This document shows positions 23,926 to 32,275 of a stretch of 64,000 nucleotides of DNA, piece after piece. The position numbers and the translations under genes are program-made. The notes under the pieces are model-generated. The model was not told the origin of the DNA. It saw nothing but the letters and a program-made list of their open reading frames with translations, and ran no database searches. The DNA comes from Methanocella_A sp963769045 (lineage in GTDB: Archaea > Halobacteriota > Methanocellia > Methanocellales > Methanocellaceae). Location: the NCBI GenBank assembly GCA_963769045.1, contig CAVYKK010000009.1, positions 1-64,000 on the forward strand. The letters are read 5' to 3'. Each line of letters begins with the position of its first letter. Positions within the stretch are counted from its first letter, which is position 1.

Positions 23926-24235
23926 CCTTGTTCATTTCTGCACGCGAGGCAATAAATGAAAGCACACATAATAACAGTGCACGATTTTGAGGTCTCGGAG
24001 GTCTCGAGAGGTCACAGAGCTCAGCACAGAGGTCACAGAGGCCACAGAGGACGACACAGAGGTTGTTTTAAGGAAAAGGCTTCCCATAGCCATATTCTAA
24101 AAACGTCCTCTGTGCCTACCTCTGTGGCCTCTGTGACCTCTGTGGTGTAACTCTGTGACCTCTTGATACCTCCGAGACCTCAAGAAGGATAAAGTCAATA
24201 AGTGAAGCGTCTCATATATTCTGCCCGGTGGGCAC
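23926..24235. other. Divergent promoter region occupied by a hairpin repeat
   Basis: The 310 bases between pfkA (leftward) and alaX (rightward) are almost filled by the hairpin element at 23987-24183. Promoters for both genes must lie in or beside it. Confidence 0.5.
23987..24183. repeat. Hairpin repeat, copy B (CACAGAGGN arms)
   Basis: Outer ends TTGAGGTCTCGGAGGT and ACCTCCGAGACCTCAA are perfect complements. Inner arms are 9-mers CACAGAGGT, CACAGAGGC and CACAGAGGA on the left and their complements on the right. The core 24064-24107 (GTTTTAAGGAAAAGGC...CATAGCCATATT...ACGTC) is clearly related to the cores at 18506, 34310 and 63010, although the arms differ completely. Confidence 0.88.
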
Positions 24236-25429
24236 ATGGATCGCCGGCTGTATAACGAATCACCTTACATCAAAGAATGGCAGACTGAAGTCAGAGAAGT
24301 AATCGAGAATGACGGCAAGTATCACATAACGCTTGCAGAGACCGCTTTTTACCCGGAGCAGGGCGGGCAGCTCGCGGACCGCGGCACTATCGACGGTATC
24401 CCGGTCGAGGGCCTCTGCGAGAAGGACCGGACGGTCATCCACGTCCTGTCATCGGCGCCGAAAGGCAAGGTCGTCTCGTGCAGCCTGGACTTTGCCCGGC
24501 GGTTTGATCACATGCAGCAGCACACCGGCCAGCATATCCTGTCGAACGTCTTCGAGACATTGCTCAAGGCGGAAACGTCGAGCTTCCACATGGGCGAGGA
24601 AGACGCATCGATCGAGCTGTCCATGCCGGATATACCGGTGCAGGCGATCAAGACTGTCGAGGACAGGGTGAATGAGCTGCTTAACCGGGATCTCACTGTT
24701 AAGACACACGTGGTCTCGCCGGAGGAAGCCCGTAAGTTCCCGGGCGTTACGCCGCCTGAGGGGGCCGATGTCATCCGGGTCGTTGAGATCGAGACCGTCG
24801 AGTATAACGCCTGCTGTGGCACTCATGTTTCAAGGCTGGGCGAGATCGGCCTGATTAAGATCACAAAAACCGAGAAGATGGGTGCCGGGCAGACACGGGC
24901 TCATTTCAAATGTGGCGGCCGCGCGCTTCGGGACTACCAGGTGAAGAACGATATTGTCGCGACGCTTGGAAGGCAGTATAAGGCTACAGAGGCTGATTTG
25001 CTCCAGAGGATAGACCTTCAGGCATCGCAGCTGAAAACCGCAAACAAGGAGGTCGAGACGCTCACGAACACACTGCTGGGCATGGAGGCCGCGGAGATCG
25101 CGAAGTCAGCCACGTCGCCGGTGATCGTGCAATCATACGACGACCGGCACTTCAACGAGCTGAACTTCCTGGGCAAGTACATCCTCAAGAATGGCAACTT
25201 CGTGTTGATCATCTCCTCAATACCGGACAAGCGTCTCATCTTTGCCCGGAGTGATAAGTTCGCCGACCTCAACTGCGGCAAGGTCTTCAAGGAACAGCTA
25301 CAGGCGTTTAACGGCAAGGGCGGCGGCAGCCCCAACTGGGCCAACGCGGGCTTCGCCAGCGTCGAGGACATGAAGCGGTTCGAGGCGTTCCTGAAAGCTC
25401 ATGCCGAGACGCTTAATCTCGTAAAATAA
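24236..25429 (+). CDS. alaX: AlaX-type alanyl-tRNA editing protein with DHHA1 domain
   Basis: Hydrolyses serine or glycine wrongly attached to tRNA-Ala. 397 residues: an N-terminal beta-barrel (ETAFYPEQGGQLADRG), then the editing site with zinc ligands His96 and His100 in HTGQH and Cys194 and His197 in CCGTH. A coiled region (about 240-285) and a C-terminal DHHA1 domain (about 290-390, KGGGSPNWANAG) complete the long-form AlaX layout. No synthetase catalytic domain is present. Acts in the cytosol beside AlaRS. Confidence 0.93.
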   Translation: MDRRLYNESPYIKEWQTEVREVIENDGKYHITLAETAFYPEQGGQLADRGTIDGIPVEGLCEKDRTVIHVLSSAPKGKVVSCSLDFARRFDHMQQHTGQHILSNVFETLLKAETSSFHMGEEDASIELSMPDIPVQAIKTVEDRVNELLNRDLTVKTHVVSPEEARKFPGVTPPEGADVIRVVEIETVEYNACCGTHVSRLGEIGLIKITKTEKMGAGQTRAHFKCGGRALRDYQVKNDIVATLGRQYKATEADLLQRIDLQASQLKTANKEVETLTNTLLGMEAAEIAKSATSPVIVQSYDDRHFNELNFLGKYILKNGNFVLIISSIPDKRLIFARSDKFADLNCGKVFKEQLQAFNGKGGGSPNWANAGFASVEDMKRFEAFLKAHAETLNLVK

Positions 25430-25442
25430 GCCAGCGGGCTTT

Positions 25443-25460
25443 CGCGCACGCGCGCGAGCG
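25443..25460. repeat. Alternating CG tract
   Basis: CGCGCACGCGCGCGAGCG, directly downstream of alaX; shares CGCGCGCGAGCG with the tract at 39861. Confidence 0.5.
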
Positions 25461-25567
25461 CCTGCCCTTTTACACTGTATACCGCCTCGTCCCCGGTCAT
25501 GCCAGATTTTCAATGAAATGGTTTTTAATCGCGGGCGCCATATAATAATTAGCATAACGGAGGACCG

Positions 25568-26218
25568 ATGCCGCCCGATAAACCCCTGGAGACCTATCAC
25601 GAAAAACGACAGTTCCAGCGCACGCCTGAGCCGTGTGGCGAAAAAGAGCCGACACAGGACAGGCCTATCTATGTAATACAGAAGCACGACGCCAGCCACC
25701 TCCACTATGACTTACGCCTGGAGTGGGGCGGCGTGCTGAAGTCGTGGGCCGTGCCTAAAGGCCCCTCGACGACGCCGCGCACCATGCGCCTGGCCATGCT
25801 CACCGAAGACCATCCCATCGACTATGCGCAGTTCGAGGGTGTCATCCCGAAAGGTAACTACGGTGCCGGTACGGTCATGGTCTGGGACATCGGGACGTAC
25901 CGGAACATCCGGGCGGAAAAGCCGGATCGTCCCGAAGACATGGAACAGTCGTTCCGCGAGGGCAAGATCGAGGTGTGGCTGGATGGCAAAAAGCTCAAAG
26001 GCGGCTACGCGCTCATCCGCACGAAAAGCATGGGCGGAGTCGACGACGACGGCCGGAAGTGGCTGCTGGTAAAGATGAAGGACGAGTATGCCGGAAAGCC
26101 CGCCGACCCTGAGAAGTCTGAGCCGGACTCGGCGCTGACCGGCCGCAGCCTGGAACAGATCCGTCGTGAGGCCGAGGAGGCTGCGCATGCATCCCTTGCT
26201 GGAAATTTTGCCCGCTGA
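25568..26218 (+). CDS. 3'-phosphoesterase of the LigD type (end-joining)
   Basis: 216 residues matching the LigD phosphoesterase domain: a disordered start, then QKHDASHLHYDLRLEW with metal-binding His40, His46 and Asp48, and SWAVPKGPST, FEGVIPKGNYGAGTVMVWD and KLKGGYALIR. This domain removes 3'-phosphates and ribonucleotides from broken DNA ends so that ligase can seal them. Here it is a separate protein, as in the split archaeal non-homologous end-joining set described for Methanocella. The ligase gene starts within its last codons. Confidence 0.93.
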   Translation: MPPDKPLETYHEKRQFQRTPEPCGEKEPTQDRPIYVIQKHDASHLHYDLRLEWGGVLKSWAVPKGPSTTPRTMRLAMLTEDHPIDYAQFEGVIPKGNYGAGTVMVWDIGTYRNIRAEKPDRPEDMEQSFREGKIEVWLDGKKLKGGYALIRTKSMGGVDDDGRKWLLVKMKDEYAGKPADPEKSEPDSALTGRSLEQIRREAEEAAHASLAGNFAR

Positions 26219-27182
26219 CCGGATGAAGAAGCTCGTCGCCATGCCGGAGCCCGAGTGGGAAGACCCCATGCTGGCCACACTCACCCACGACTACTTTTCC
26301 GACCCCGGGTGGGTCTTCGGCCGAAAGCTCGATGGCGTACGCTGCATCACCTACCGGAAAGGCAAGGATATTCGCCTGATGTCCCGGACGCACAACGAGA
26401 TGAGCGCCTCGTTCCCGGAGGTCAGGGATGCCTTCGAAGCCCTGCCCGAAGGCGACTACATCATGGATGGCGAAGTCGTGGCTTTCCGGGACAGTGAAAC
26501 AGACTTCCAGATGCTCCAGCCCCGCATGGGCCTGATCTACCCGGAGGACGCGAGGAAGACGGGCATTCCGGTCTTTTATTACTTGTTTGACATCCTCTAC
26601 TTCGGCGGCTATGACCTGACACAACTGCCACTGGTCAGCCGTAAGGAAGTCCTCAGTCGTGCGCTCTCATACAAAGACCCGTTGCGCTACCTCGAAGACC
26701 GCAGGGGCGACGGGCTCGCGTACTTCAAAGAGGCCTGTAGCAAAGGCTGGGAGGGGCTGATCGCGAAACGTGCCGACGGGCCGTATATCCACGGCCGCTC
26801 CGAGGACTGGCTGAAGTTTAAGTGTATCAACCAGCAGGAGTTCGTCATCGGGGGCTGGACGGAGCCAAAGGGCAAGAGGATCGAGTTCGGCGCGCTGTTG
26901 CTGGGCTATTACGATCATGGTAAGCTCAGGTACGCCGGTAAAGTGGGGACAGGCTTTAACGACCAGGTACTGGTCGAGCTGAAGAAAAAGCTCGATCCAT
27001 TGGCCAGAGACACATCATCGTTTGATGAGCAGGTCCGTGAGAATGGCGTCCAATGGGTGGAGCCGAAGCTGGTGGCCGAAATCGGGTTCGAGAACTGGAC
27101 CCGGGAAGGCCGGCTTCGCCAGCCCCGGTACAGGGGCCTGCGATATGACAAAGACCCGAAAAGCGTCGTACGGGAAGGTTGA
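26187..27182 (+). CDS. ATP-dependent DNA ligase, LigD type
   Basis: About 331 residues from ATG 26187, which follows GAGGAGG and lies inside the end of the phosphoesterase gene (32-base overlap). Nucleotidyltransferase motif I is RKLDGVR with the AMP-bound lysine at 47. Motifs III-V follow as MDGEVVAF, EGLIAKR and WLKFK, then an OB-fold domain (about 220-331). It seals double-strand breaks with the phosphoesterase. The Ku and polymerase partners of this pathway are not in the window. Confidence 0.93.
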   Translation: MHPLLEILPADRMKKLVAMPEPEWEDPMLATLTHDYFSDPGWVFGRKLDGVRCITYRKGKDIRLMSRTHNEMSASFPEVRDAFEALPEGDYIMDGEVVAFRDSETDFQMLQPRMGLIYPEDARKTGIPVFYYLFDILYFGGYDLTQLPLVSRKEVLSRALSYKDPLRYLEDRRGDGLAYFKEACSKGWEGLIAKRADGPYIHGRSEDWLKFKCINQQEFVIGGWTEPKGKRIEFGALLLGYYDHGKLRYAGKVGTGFNDQVLVELKKKLDPLARDTSSFDEQVRENGVQWVEPKLVAEIGFENWTREGRLRQPRYRGLRYDKDPKSVVREG

Positions 27183-27232
27183 ACACTCATGCGTGTTCGC
27201 GAGAACGCCCGCCCGGCTATCGCCTGCGAAGT

Positions 27233-27880
27233 CTAATACTTGAATTCTCTGCCCACGACGGGCAGGTGCCATCCTCGCCATATGGCCAGCAGGCGTAGCA
27301 GCAGTGTCACGACGAAGGTCACCGAGGAAATAACCAGCACCGGGAGGCTTAGCCAGTAAAGCGCTGCGAACAGGATGCCGCCGATGATCGTTGCGGTGGC
27401 GTAGAAATCGGCCTTCAGGACCAGTGGCACTTCCATGACCATCACGTCTCGGAACATGCCGCCCAGGACGCCGGTGATGGCCGCGAGCAGGACGATGCCG
27501 AAGGTGTTCAGCCCCGCCTCGGCCGCGAGCCGGGCGCCCAGGACGGTGAATGCGGCCAGTCCGACCGCGTCGAGCACCAGGAAAACGCGTCCTTCCGGCC
27601 GGGCCAGCGGGAGAATGAGATTTTTAAAGGCGGCGTTGGACGCGATGGCGATCAGGCAGCCAATAAGCGCATATATTGCAGGCCCGATGTCCAGGAATGC
27701 GGCAGGCGTCGTATGCAGCAGGGCATCTCTGACCAGCCCGCCGCCCAGCGCAGTGGCAAAGCCGAGCACCAGCACGCCCAGCACGTCCAGCTCGTGCCTG
27801 ATCGCCTTGAAGGACCCGGAGATGGCGAAGGCTATCGTGCCGATGCCCACGAAGAATTCAAACAGCAATTGTTCGAGCAT
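27233..27880 (-). CDS. TRIC/UPF0126-type membrane channel protein
   Basis: About 215 residues from the ATG at 27878-27880 (MLEQLLFEFFVG), with GGAG upstream; an earlier in-frame start would add 25 residues. Seven hydrophobic helices. Two inverted repeats each carry the GT(I/G)AFAISGxxxAI... and GGGLVRDALL / GGMFRDVMV motifs of the UPF0126 family, the prokaryotic trimeric intracellular cation channels. It probably conducts K or Na for charge balance. No partner nearby. Confidence 0.88.
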   Translation of the reverse strand: MLEQLLFEFFVGIGTIAFAISGSFKAIRHELDVLGVLVLGFATALGGGLVRDALLHTTPAAFLDIGPAIYALIGCLIAIASNAAFKNLILPLARPEGRVFLVLDAVGLAAFTVLGARLAAEAGLNTFGIVLLAAITGVLGGMFRDVMVMEVPLVLKADFYATATIIGGILFAALYWLSLPVLVISSVTFVVTLLLRLLAIWRGWHLPVVGREFKY

Positions 27881-28174
27881 GCCTGCGTACTCCGACTTTT
27901 GCGTCCGCTCATGCCATATGCATCGCAATAATAAATATATTCGTGCGCTGCTCACCGATATCTTATAGCGCGGGCAATATGTTAATGTCCCGGATATATT
28001 CCTGTGAAGTCTTGCCAGCTGTCATGTTTCACTGCCTGTGGGGGCATGTATGGCCGTTGTTTCCTGTGGAAAGTCCGGTCCTCCGTGGCATCACGTTGAA
28101 ATAGTACCGCTACGTAACATACAAATTGATCATTATCCGGAATACATTCCCGTAACGCAGGAGACGACCGACCC

Positions 28175-28387
28175 ATGGCTAACATTTATCCCCCGGACAT
28201 CGCAGAGCTCGACCAGAAGTACCAGAAAGAGCCGACCATACAGAACGAGCTGGCCCTCGAAAAGGCCAAGCTGAAGTACTACGAGGCGCAGCTAAAGGCT
28301 GATCCCGGGGATAAGGAGCTGGAGCGCCGGGTCAATTTCCACCGGGAAGAAGTGATCCGTCTCGAGTATGAGGTAACGATCGCGTAG
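28175..28387 (+). CDS. Small coiled-coil protein, 70 residues
   Basis: MANIYPPDIAELDQKYQ followed by charged helices (LALEKAKLKYYEAQLKA, LERRVNFHREEVIRLEYEV) with heptad spacing. It is soluble, without cysteine or known motif. A GGAG lies about 11 bases before the ATG. Codon use looks like that of host genes, which supports a real gene. Possibly an oligomerising or nucleoid-associated protein; function unknown. Confidence 0.55.
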   Translation: MANIYPPDIAELDQKYQKEPTIQNELALEKAKLKYYEAQLKADPGDKELERRVNFHREEVIRLEYEVTIA

Positions 28388-28422
28388 CCCTATAAACTGG
28401 TTATCCGCATTGTGGCGGATTA

Positions 28423-28638
28423 TTATGGCGTTACGTTCGCGGCCGTTGGCGAGACAGTCGGAGTGGTGTTATTTATGGGCACCACCGTGACGGTGACTAT
28501 ATGCGGCGTGACAGACGGGTGGCGCGACGTAGCCGCCGGGCCGTAGAGACTCCGGTCGCTGGTGCAACAGCAGCAGCACCCGGACACGAGGATGGCCGCT
28601 GCCAGCAGCGCGGCCAGGATCAGGAACCGTTTCGACAT
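28423..28638 (-). CDS. Small lipoprotein with five-cysteine run
   Basis: 71 residues. The signal sequence LILAALLAAAILVSGC ends in a lipobox-like LVSGC, followed at once by four more cysteines (CCCCC) and a Ser/Thr/Pro-rich tail (TTPTVSPTAANVTP). This is the layout of a small lipid-anchored surface protein. The Cys run could bind metal or be lipidated. Start follows a GGTGATAT sequence. No family recognised. Confidence 0.6.
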   Translation of the reverse strand: MSKRFLILAALLAAAILVSGCCCCCTSDRSLYGPAATSRHPSVTPHIVTVTVVPINNTTPTVSPTAANVTP

Positions 28639-28811
28639 GGGGATATCACCGTCCTCTATTTTTATTGTGCAGGCAGTAAACAGGCACGGACGGTTTAAGC
28701 ACGAAAGTGGCCGCCCGGCTACATTTTTGGCGCGCTAAGAACACCGGAATCCTTGTCAGCCAAAGGGTAAAGCTCAAAACGGCCGAGTGCATCTCCCGGC
28801 AGGCCTCTGCT

Positions 28812-28821
28812 CGCGCGCGCG
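28812..28821. repeat. Alternating CG tract
   Basis: Ten bases of CG alternation, continued as AACACG; the same CGCGCGCGAACACG occurs at about 50356. Confidence 0.5.
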
Positions 28822-28847
28822 AACACGATTTACAGTCGAGTGCTTCG

Positions 28848-29351
28848 TCACCGGGCGACGACCCCTGATGCAGCCAGCTCAGCCTTTTTTATCAGGTTAG
28901 CCAGTTTCATGTCCAGCGATCGTGCAACGGCGGTAACCCCAGGATCGTCGAACTGGCCGAATAGCGATGAGGGGAGGTCATATTCGACCCGGGTGGAGCG
29001 ATTTTTAGCCTCATAGACGAGTATTCGCAGAGGCGCATAGAGCGCCGCCCGGATGTCATGGCATGTCATCGTGACCGCTATTAGAGGGTTTCCGATGAGG
29101 TACTGTCTGGCTTTCCCGGGAGCCCCTGCGAGGCCTAAAAGCCTCCCGTGATCCCGGATGCTGAAAAGCATCAGGCCTTCCGCTCCGGCCGCTTTCTCAA
29201 TGCGTTCCCGCACCCTGTCGGGGGCCGTTTCGATACCTTAGTAAAGCGAGTCGTCGAATCTGCCAAGGGATGATTCGAGGTTTTGGGTAAAACGCTCGAA
29301 GTCGGCTTTTACTTCTATCGATTCGTGACATACTTCTATCATGTGTTTCAT
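28848..29351 (-). pseudogene. DUF302 gene interrupted by an in-frame TAA
   Basis: The ATG complementary to 29349-29351, after GGAGGC, opens MKHMIEVCHESIEVKADFER...LGRFDDSLY and reaches TAA at 29238-29240. In the same frame translation continues GIETAPDRVRERIEK and then a good DUF302 body: MLFSIRDHGRLL, ARQYLIGNPLIA, ALYAPLRILVYE, YDLPSSLFGQF and LDMKLANLIKKAE. A GTG at 29213 could restart the larger part. With the stop removed the two pieces form one normal DUF302 protein of about 167 residues. The stop is TAA, so pyrrolysine readthrough is excluded. Confidence 0.75.
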
Positions 29352-29537
29352 TTCAGCCTCCATTTATCAGATGCGAGATTACAAGAAAATTCGATGTATC
29401 ATCTTTTAATAGCCTTCACCCGTAAATACAGTTTTAATATAAACGGATAGTAGATCGCTGTCCTGCGACAGGATGTATTGCCGCCGGCAAATTATTTATC
29501 GGTGTAGCGGCATGGTATCGTTATTGCGGAGGCTGTT

Positions 29538-29879
29538 ATGGTGAACGATGTCAGGTCAGGAGATGTAGTCCTGTATGCTGTAAGGATCAGGGAGCAGGGC
29601 TCTCAGGTATCATACTATGGCTGCGAGGTCGTCGATCGTGTCGAGGACGGCATACCGCTAAATGCATCAGGTTCACCGTTTACGAGCGTGAAGGCTGTTT
29701 ATTACCGGAATGGCAAACCGTCCGAAGCCCCGCAAAAGGGACGGATTCTGCTGGCAAGGGTTAAGGACGATCCCGGCGAAAGGCAGCGGCTCCAGGCCGA
29801 GTTGAGCAGCCGATATGGGCCGGGCGAGCTGATCACCGGCATCCAGTGCCCTGGTAAATCCGCCTGTGTCCTGCGGTGA
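29538..29879 (+). CDS. Hypothetical protein, 113 residues
   Basis: Starts MVNDVRSGDVVLYAVRIREQG after a GGAGG sequence. The first 60 residues are beta-rich, like a small barrel. The second half is charged (ARVKDDPGERQRLQAELSSRYG) and ends near two Cys (IQCPGKSACVLR). I do not recognise a family. Good ribosome-binding site and host-like codon use support expression. Confidence 0.6.
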   Translation: MVNDVRSGDVVLYAVRIREQGSQVSYYGCEVVDRVEDGIPLNASGSPFTSVKAVYYRNGKPSEAPQKGRILLARVKDDPGERQRLQAELSSRYGPGELITGIQCPGKSACVLR

Positions 29880-29934
29880 ACGCGTCAGGCTTCAAAAATA
29901 AATCGGGGCGCGGCGCTGCACCCCTCATCATCGC

Positions 29935-30969
29935 TTATAGCCAGGCGACGTAGGTGCACTGGCAGCCCATCTGCCGGGGCAGCCTGGGCAGGAGGTCGAT
30001 CTCCGACCACTCGTAATGGTATTTGCCGCCATTGCAGATGCTACAGTCGGCGCAATGGACCGGTAATATCTTGATGCCTTTGCCGATCCTCACCGACCTG
30101 AGACTGTTCAGCTCGCAGTGGCTGAGCGCTTCCTTGATCCTGGTCATCGCATACATCTCTGCCAGCGAAGCAGGGTCGGATACTGTCTCCTGGCCGCAGG
30201 GGTTTGGCCTGCTGAAGAAAGTTGCCTGCGTCCAGTCGAATAAGCCCTCGGTAAATTTCATCAGGCGTTTACCCGTGTCAGCGAAAGATTCGCCCAGCAT
30301 GACGGACATGGCCAGGTGAGCCCCGGCCATCTTGCGATGCGTCTCGTCCAGCGGCAGGTCGTCATAGCTGAGCCGCATGAGGCAGGCTGCCTCTTCCAGC
30401 AACGGCTCCGGCACGCTACGGGCCCACTTCGGGTCCGGGAACATCTGCGACATCTGGTACCGGCCCATTCTCGACCATGCTCTCCTGACATCGCCTTTCA
30501 ATAAGAGCGTCAGGGTCTCGGATTCCATCTCCTGCAGGGCCTTCTCTTTCATCTCGATATATGACTCGATCCTGTGGCTGCCTGCCGGGGTCGGCCGGAA
30601 CAGGCGTATGTCGGCGACCAGCGCTTCCGCGTCAGCCGGCGGAATGGCGTTGATAAAGGCCGTTATCATCTCGCTCTTTTTGCCTTTTGCTTTGATGCCC
30701 TTGTTTTCCAGCATCTGCTTCAGGTCAGTGACGCGGTATTTGGCATCGAACCGGTCGGCGAGGGGCGCTTCTTCAAGGAACCCTCTGCTGACGAAACGGG
30801 CGATGTTATGCTCCAGAGGCCCGACGATCGGCGTCCAGGCCTGTTCCATCTGTAAATCGATACGCTGGCTCGAGAGACACAGCAGCAGCTCGCACTGCGC
30901 CGTTGAAAAACTAGCTTTGCCAGAGTTATTAAGACCTAATAGTAGGTGTAGTACACTCATCGTTTCCAT
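29935..30969 (-). CDS. SAP-domain protein with C-terminal cysteine cluster
   Basis: 344 residues. A SAP motif at about 79-110 (VTDLKQMLENKGIKAKGKKS) is a helix-extended-helix fold that binds nucleic acid. The centre is helical. The end has PVHCADCSICNGGKYHY and GCQCTY, probably a zinc site. No catalytic motif seen. The ATG at 30958-30960 has GGGGATGG before it and could be the true start. Role in DNA or RNA transactions is inferred from the SAP domain only. Confidence 0.7.
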   Translation of the reverse strand: METMSVLHLLLGLNNSGKASFSTAQCELLLCLSSQRIDLQMEQAWTPIVGPLEHNIARFVSRGFLEEAPLADRFDAKYRVTDLKQMLENKGIKAKGKKSEMITAFINAIPPADAEALVADIRLFRPTPAGSHRIESYIEMKEKALQEMESETLTLLLKGDVRRAWSRMGRYQMSQMFPDPKWARSVPEPLLEEAACLMRLSYDDLPLDETHRKMAGAHLAMSVMLGESFADTGKRLMKFTEGLFDWTQATFFSRPNPCGQETVSDPASLAEMYAMTRIKEALSHCELNSLRSVRIGKGIKILPVHCADCSICNGGKYHYEWSEIDLLPRLPRQMGCQCTYVAWL

Positions 30970-31327
30970 CCCCGATAATATTTTATGCCTTCCTGTTATA
31001 TTCTTTGTGCTCCTTGCGTATATTGCATAATTGTAAGTATAGGGGACGATTACAGGCCGTCAGGATGAACGGAAGAATATTATGGGTATCTAAGATATTT
31101 TATTCGAAATTCTGGCCCGATTACTGATTTCGATGAGAAACAATCTTACAAAAGTTGCATAATGGCTGATTTTATTCGTTCTAAATTAATATGCCGAAGT
31201 GATATGTCCCCGAGGGCTATCTGCTATTACCCATTGCGTGTCTGCACCTGTAAAGATCGGGTGCAGGTGTTGACAAAACCTTTATCTGAAACTTGACGGT
31301 ATTTACTATATAGCTCGGAGAGTTACT
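30970..31327. other. Divergent promoter region with a small hairpin
   Basis: No gene in these 358 bases. AT-rich tracts lie at about 30985-31040 and 31130-31200. A 7-bp hairpin CTGCACC/GGTGCAG spans 31242-31266, upstream of the surface-protein gene. No other feature seen. Confidence 0.45.
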
Positions 31328-32227
31328 TTGTCGCTTATCAGGCAGTTTTCCATACCGTTTGCCATGGCGTTGGCAGCCCTGTTCGTGATCACCGCGGCCA
31401 TGCCCGCGGGCGCGCAGATAACGCTGCCGGACGGCGTGGTATTTACCGATCCTGCCTCCACGCTTCGCGCGGGCGGGGCCGGGTATACTATCACGGTCCA
31501 GCTCAAGATACACAACGCTGATTATCCCCTGAACGGCATCGGCGTGTACTTCGAGTCCAATAACCTTCAAATCCTCGATATCAGCCGCGGGACCTTTGCA
31601 GTTACCGACAGCAGCGGCCGGGCATCCCTGAACGTGACCACCGGGCCTGAAACAGGCAACGTCTCGGTTTCCGTGGTCCTGTTGAGCACGGATGGCGACG
31701 TAAGGGCATCGAAGACCTATACCGTGTTGGGCCTGGGCAACATCAGCGGCACCATCGCCGATAAGTCCGGCAAGGGGATACCCGGCGCCGTCGTCACGCT
31801 GTACACGCTGAACAACAGCTCGAAAGGCAGCATAGTACAGATGGCCGGCAATCCCGCGACCACTTCGGGAGCGGACTCGGCCCTGCCTGGTGCGTACATC
31901 CTGAATGATGTCCCCTACGGCACTTATTATCTTGAAGCGGTCAAGGACGACCAGGTCGCTAACCTTACCCTGTCCGTCTCGCATCCGTCGGAGTCCGCAG
32001 ACATCACGCTCTCCGGGTACAGTCCCCCTACGCCCACACCGACACCCTCCCCCACGCCCGAGCCGACATCGTCTGTGACGCCGGTGCCCGCGAGCCCGAC
32101 GCCAGGGGCGAAGAAGTCCACAGGCGACAGTATAACGCAGCTTGCGTGGATTGCAGGTGTCGCTATCGTCCTTGCGGCCGTCATCATCGCCATACAGCTA
32201 ATGCGGCAAAAGAAAGGTAAAAAATAA
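31328..32227 (+). CDS. Secreted surface protein with Ig-like domains and C-terminal anchor
   Basis: 299 residues from TTG 31328, eight bases after GGAG. The signal peptide is residues 1-30 (AMALAALFVITAAMPAGA). An Ig-like domain (about 35-135, with LQILDISRGTFAVTDSSGRA) and a carboxypeptidase-regulatory-like beta-sandwich (about 138-220, GNISGTIADKSGKGIPGAVV) follow. A Pro-Thr-Ser linker and one membrane helix (AWIAGVAIVLAAVIIAIQL) end in RQKKGKK. Exposed on the cell surface, probably structural or adhesive. Confidence 0.85.
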   Translation: MSLIRQFSIPFAMALAALFVITAAMPAGAQITLPDGVVFTDPASTLRAGGAGYTITVQLKIHNADYPLNGIGVYFESNNLQILDISRGTFAVTDSSGRASLNVTTGPETGNVSVSVVLLSTDGDVRASKTYTVLGLGNISGTIADKSGKGIPGAVVTLYTLNNSSKGSIVQMAGNPATTSGADSALPGAYILNDVPYGTYYLEAVKDDQVANLTLSVSHPSESADITLSGYSPPTPTPTPSPTPEPTSSVTPVPASPTPGAKKSTGDSITQLAWIAGVAIVLAAVIIAIQLMRQKKGKK

Positions 32228-32246
32228 TATAAAATGATAAAAAGGG

Positions 32247-32275
32247 CATAATAGCCGGTCTATTGGGCTATTATG
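32247..32275. terminator. Bidirectional hairpin terminator
   Basis: CATAATAGCC and GGCTATTATG are perfect 10-base complements around a 9-base loop, exactly between the convergent surface-protein and PurM-like genes. Confidence 0.6.

Noticed and set aside
23987..24183. CACAGAGG repeats considered as CRISPR or as a coding repeat
   Set aside because: There are no spacers and the arms are reverse complements of each other; no open frame crosses them.
29238..29240. Pyrrolysine readthrough in the DUF302 gene
   Set aside because: The interrupting codon is TAA; pyrrolysine uses TAG.
31217..31984. 255-codon minus-strand frame opposite the surface protein
   Set aside because: The plus strand has a signal peptide, Ig-like domains and an anchor; the minus frame has none.
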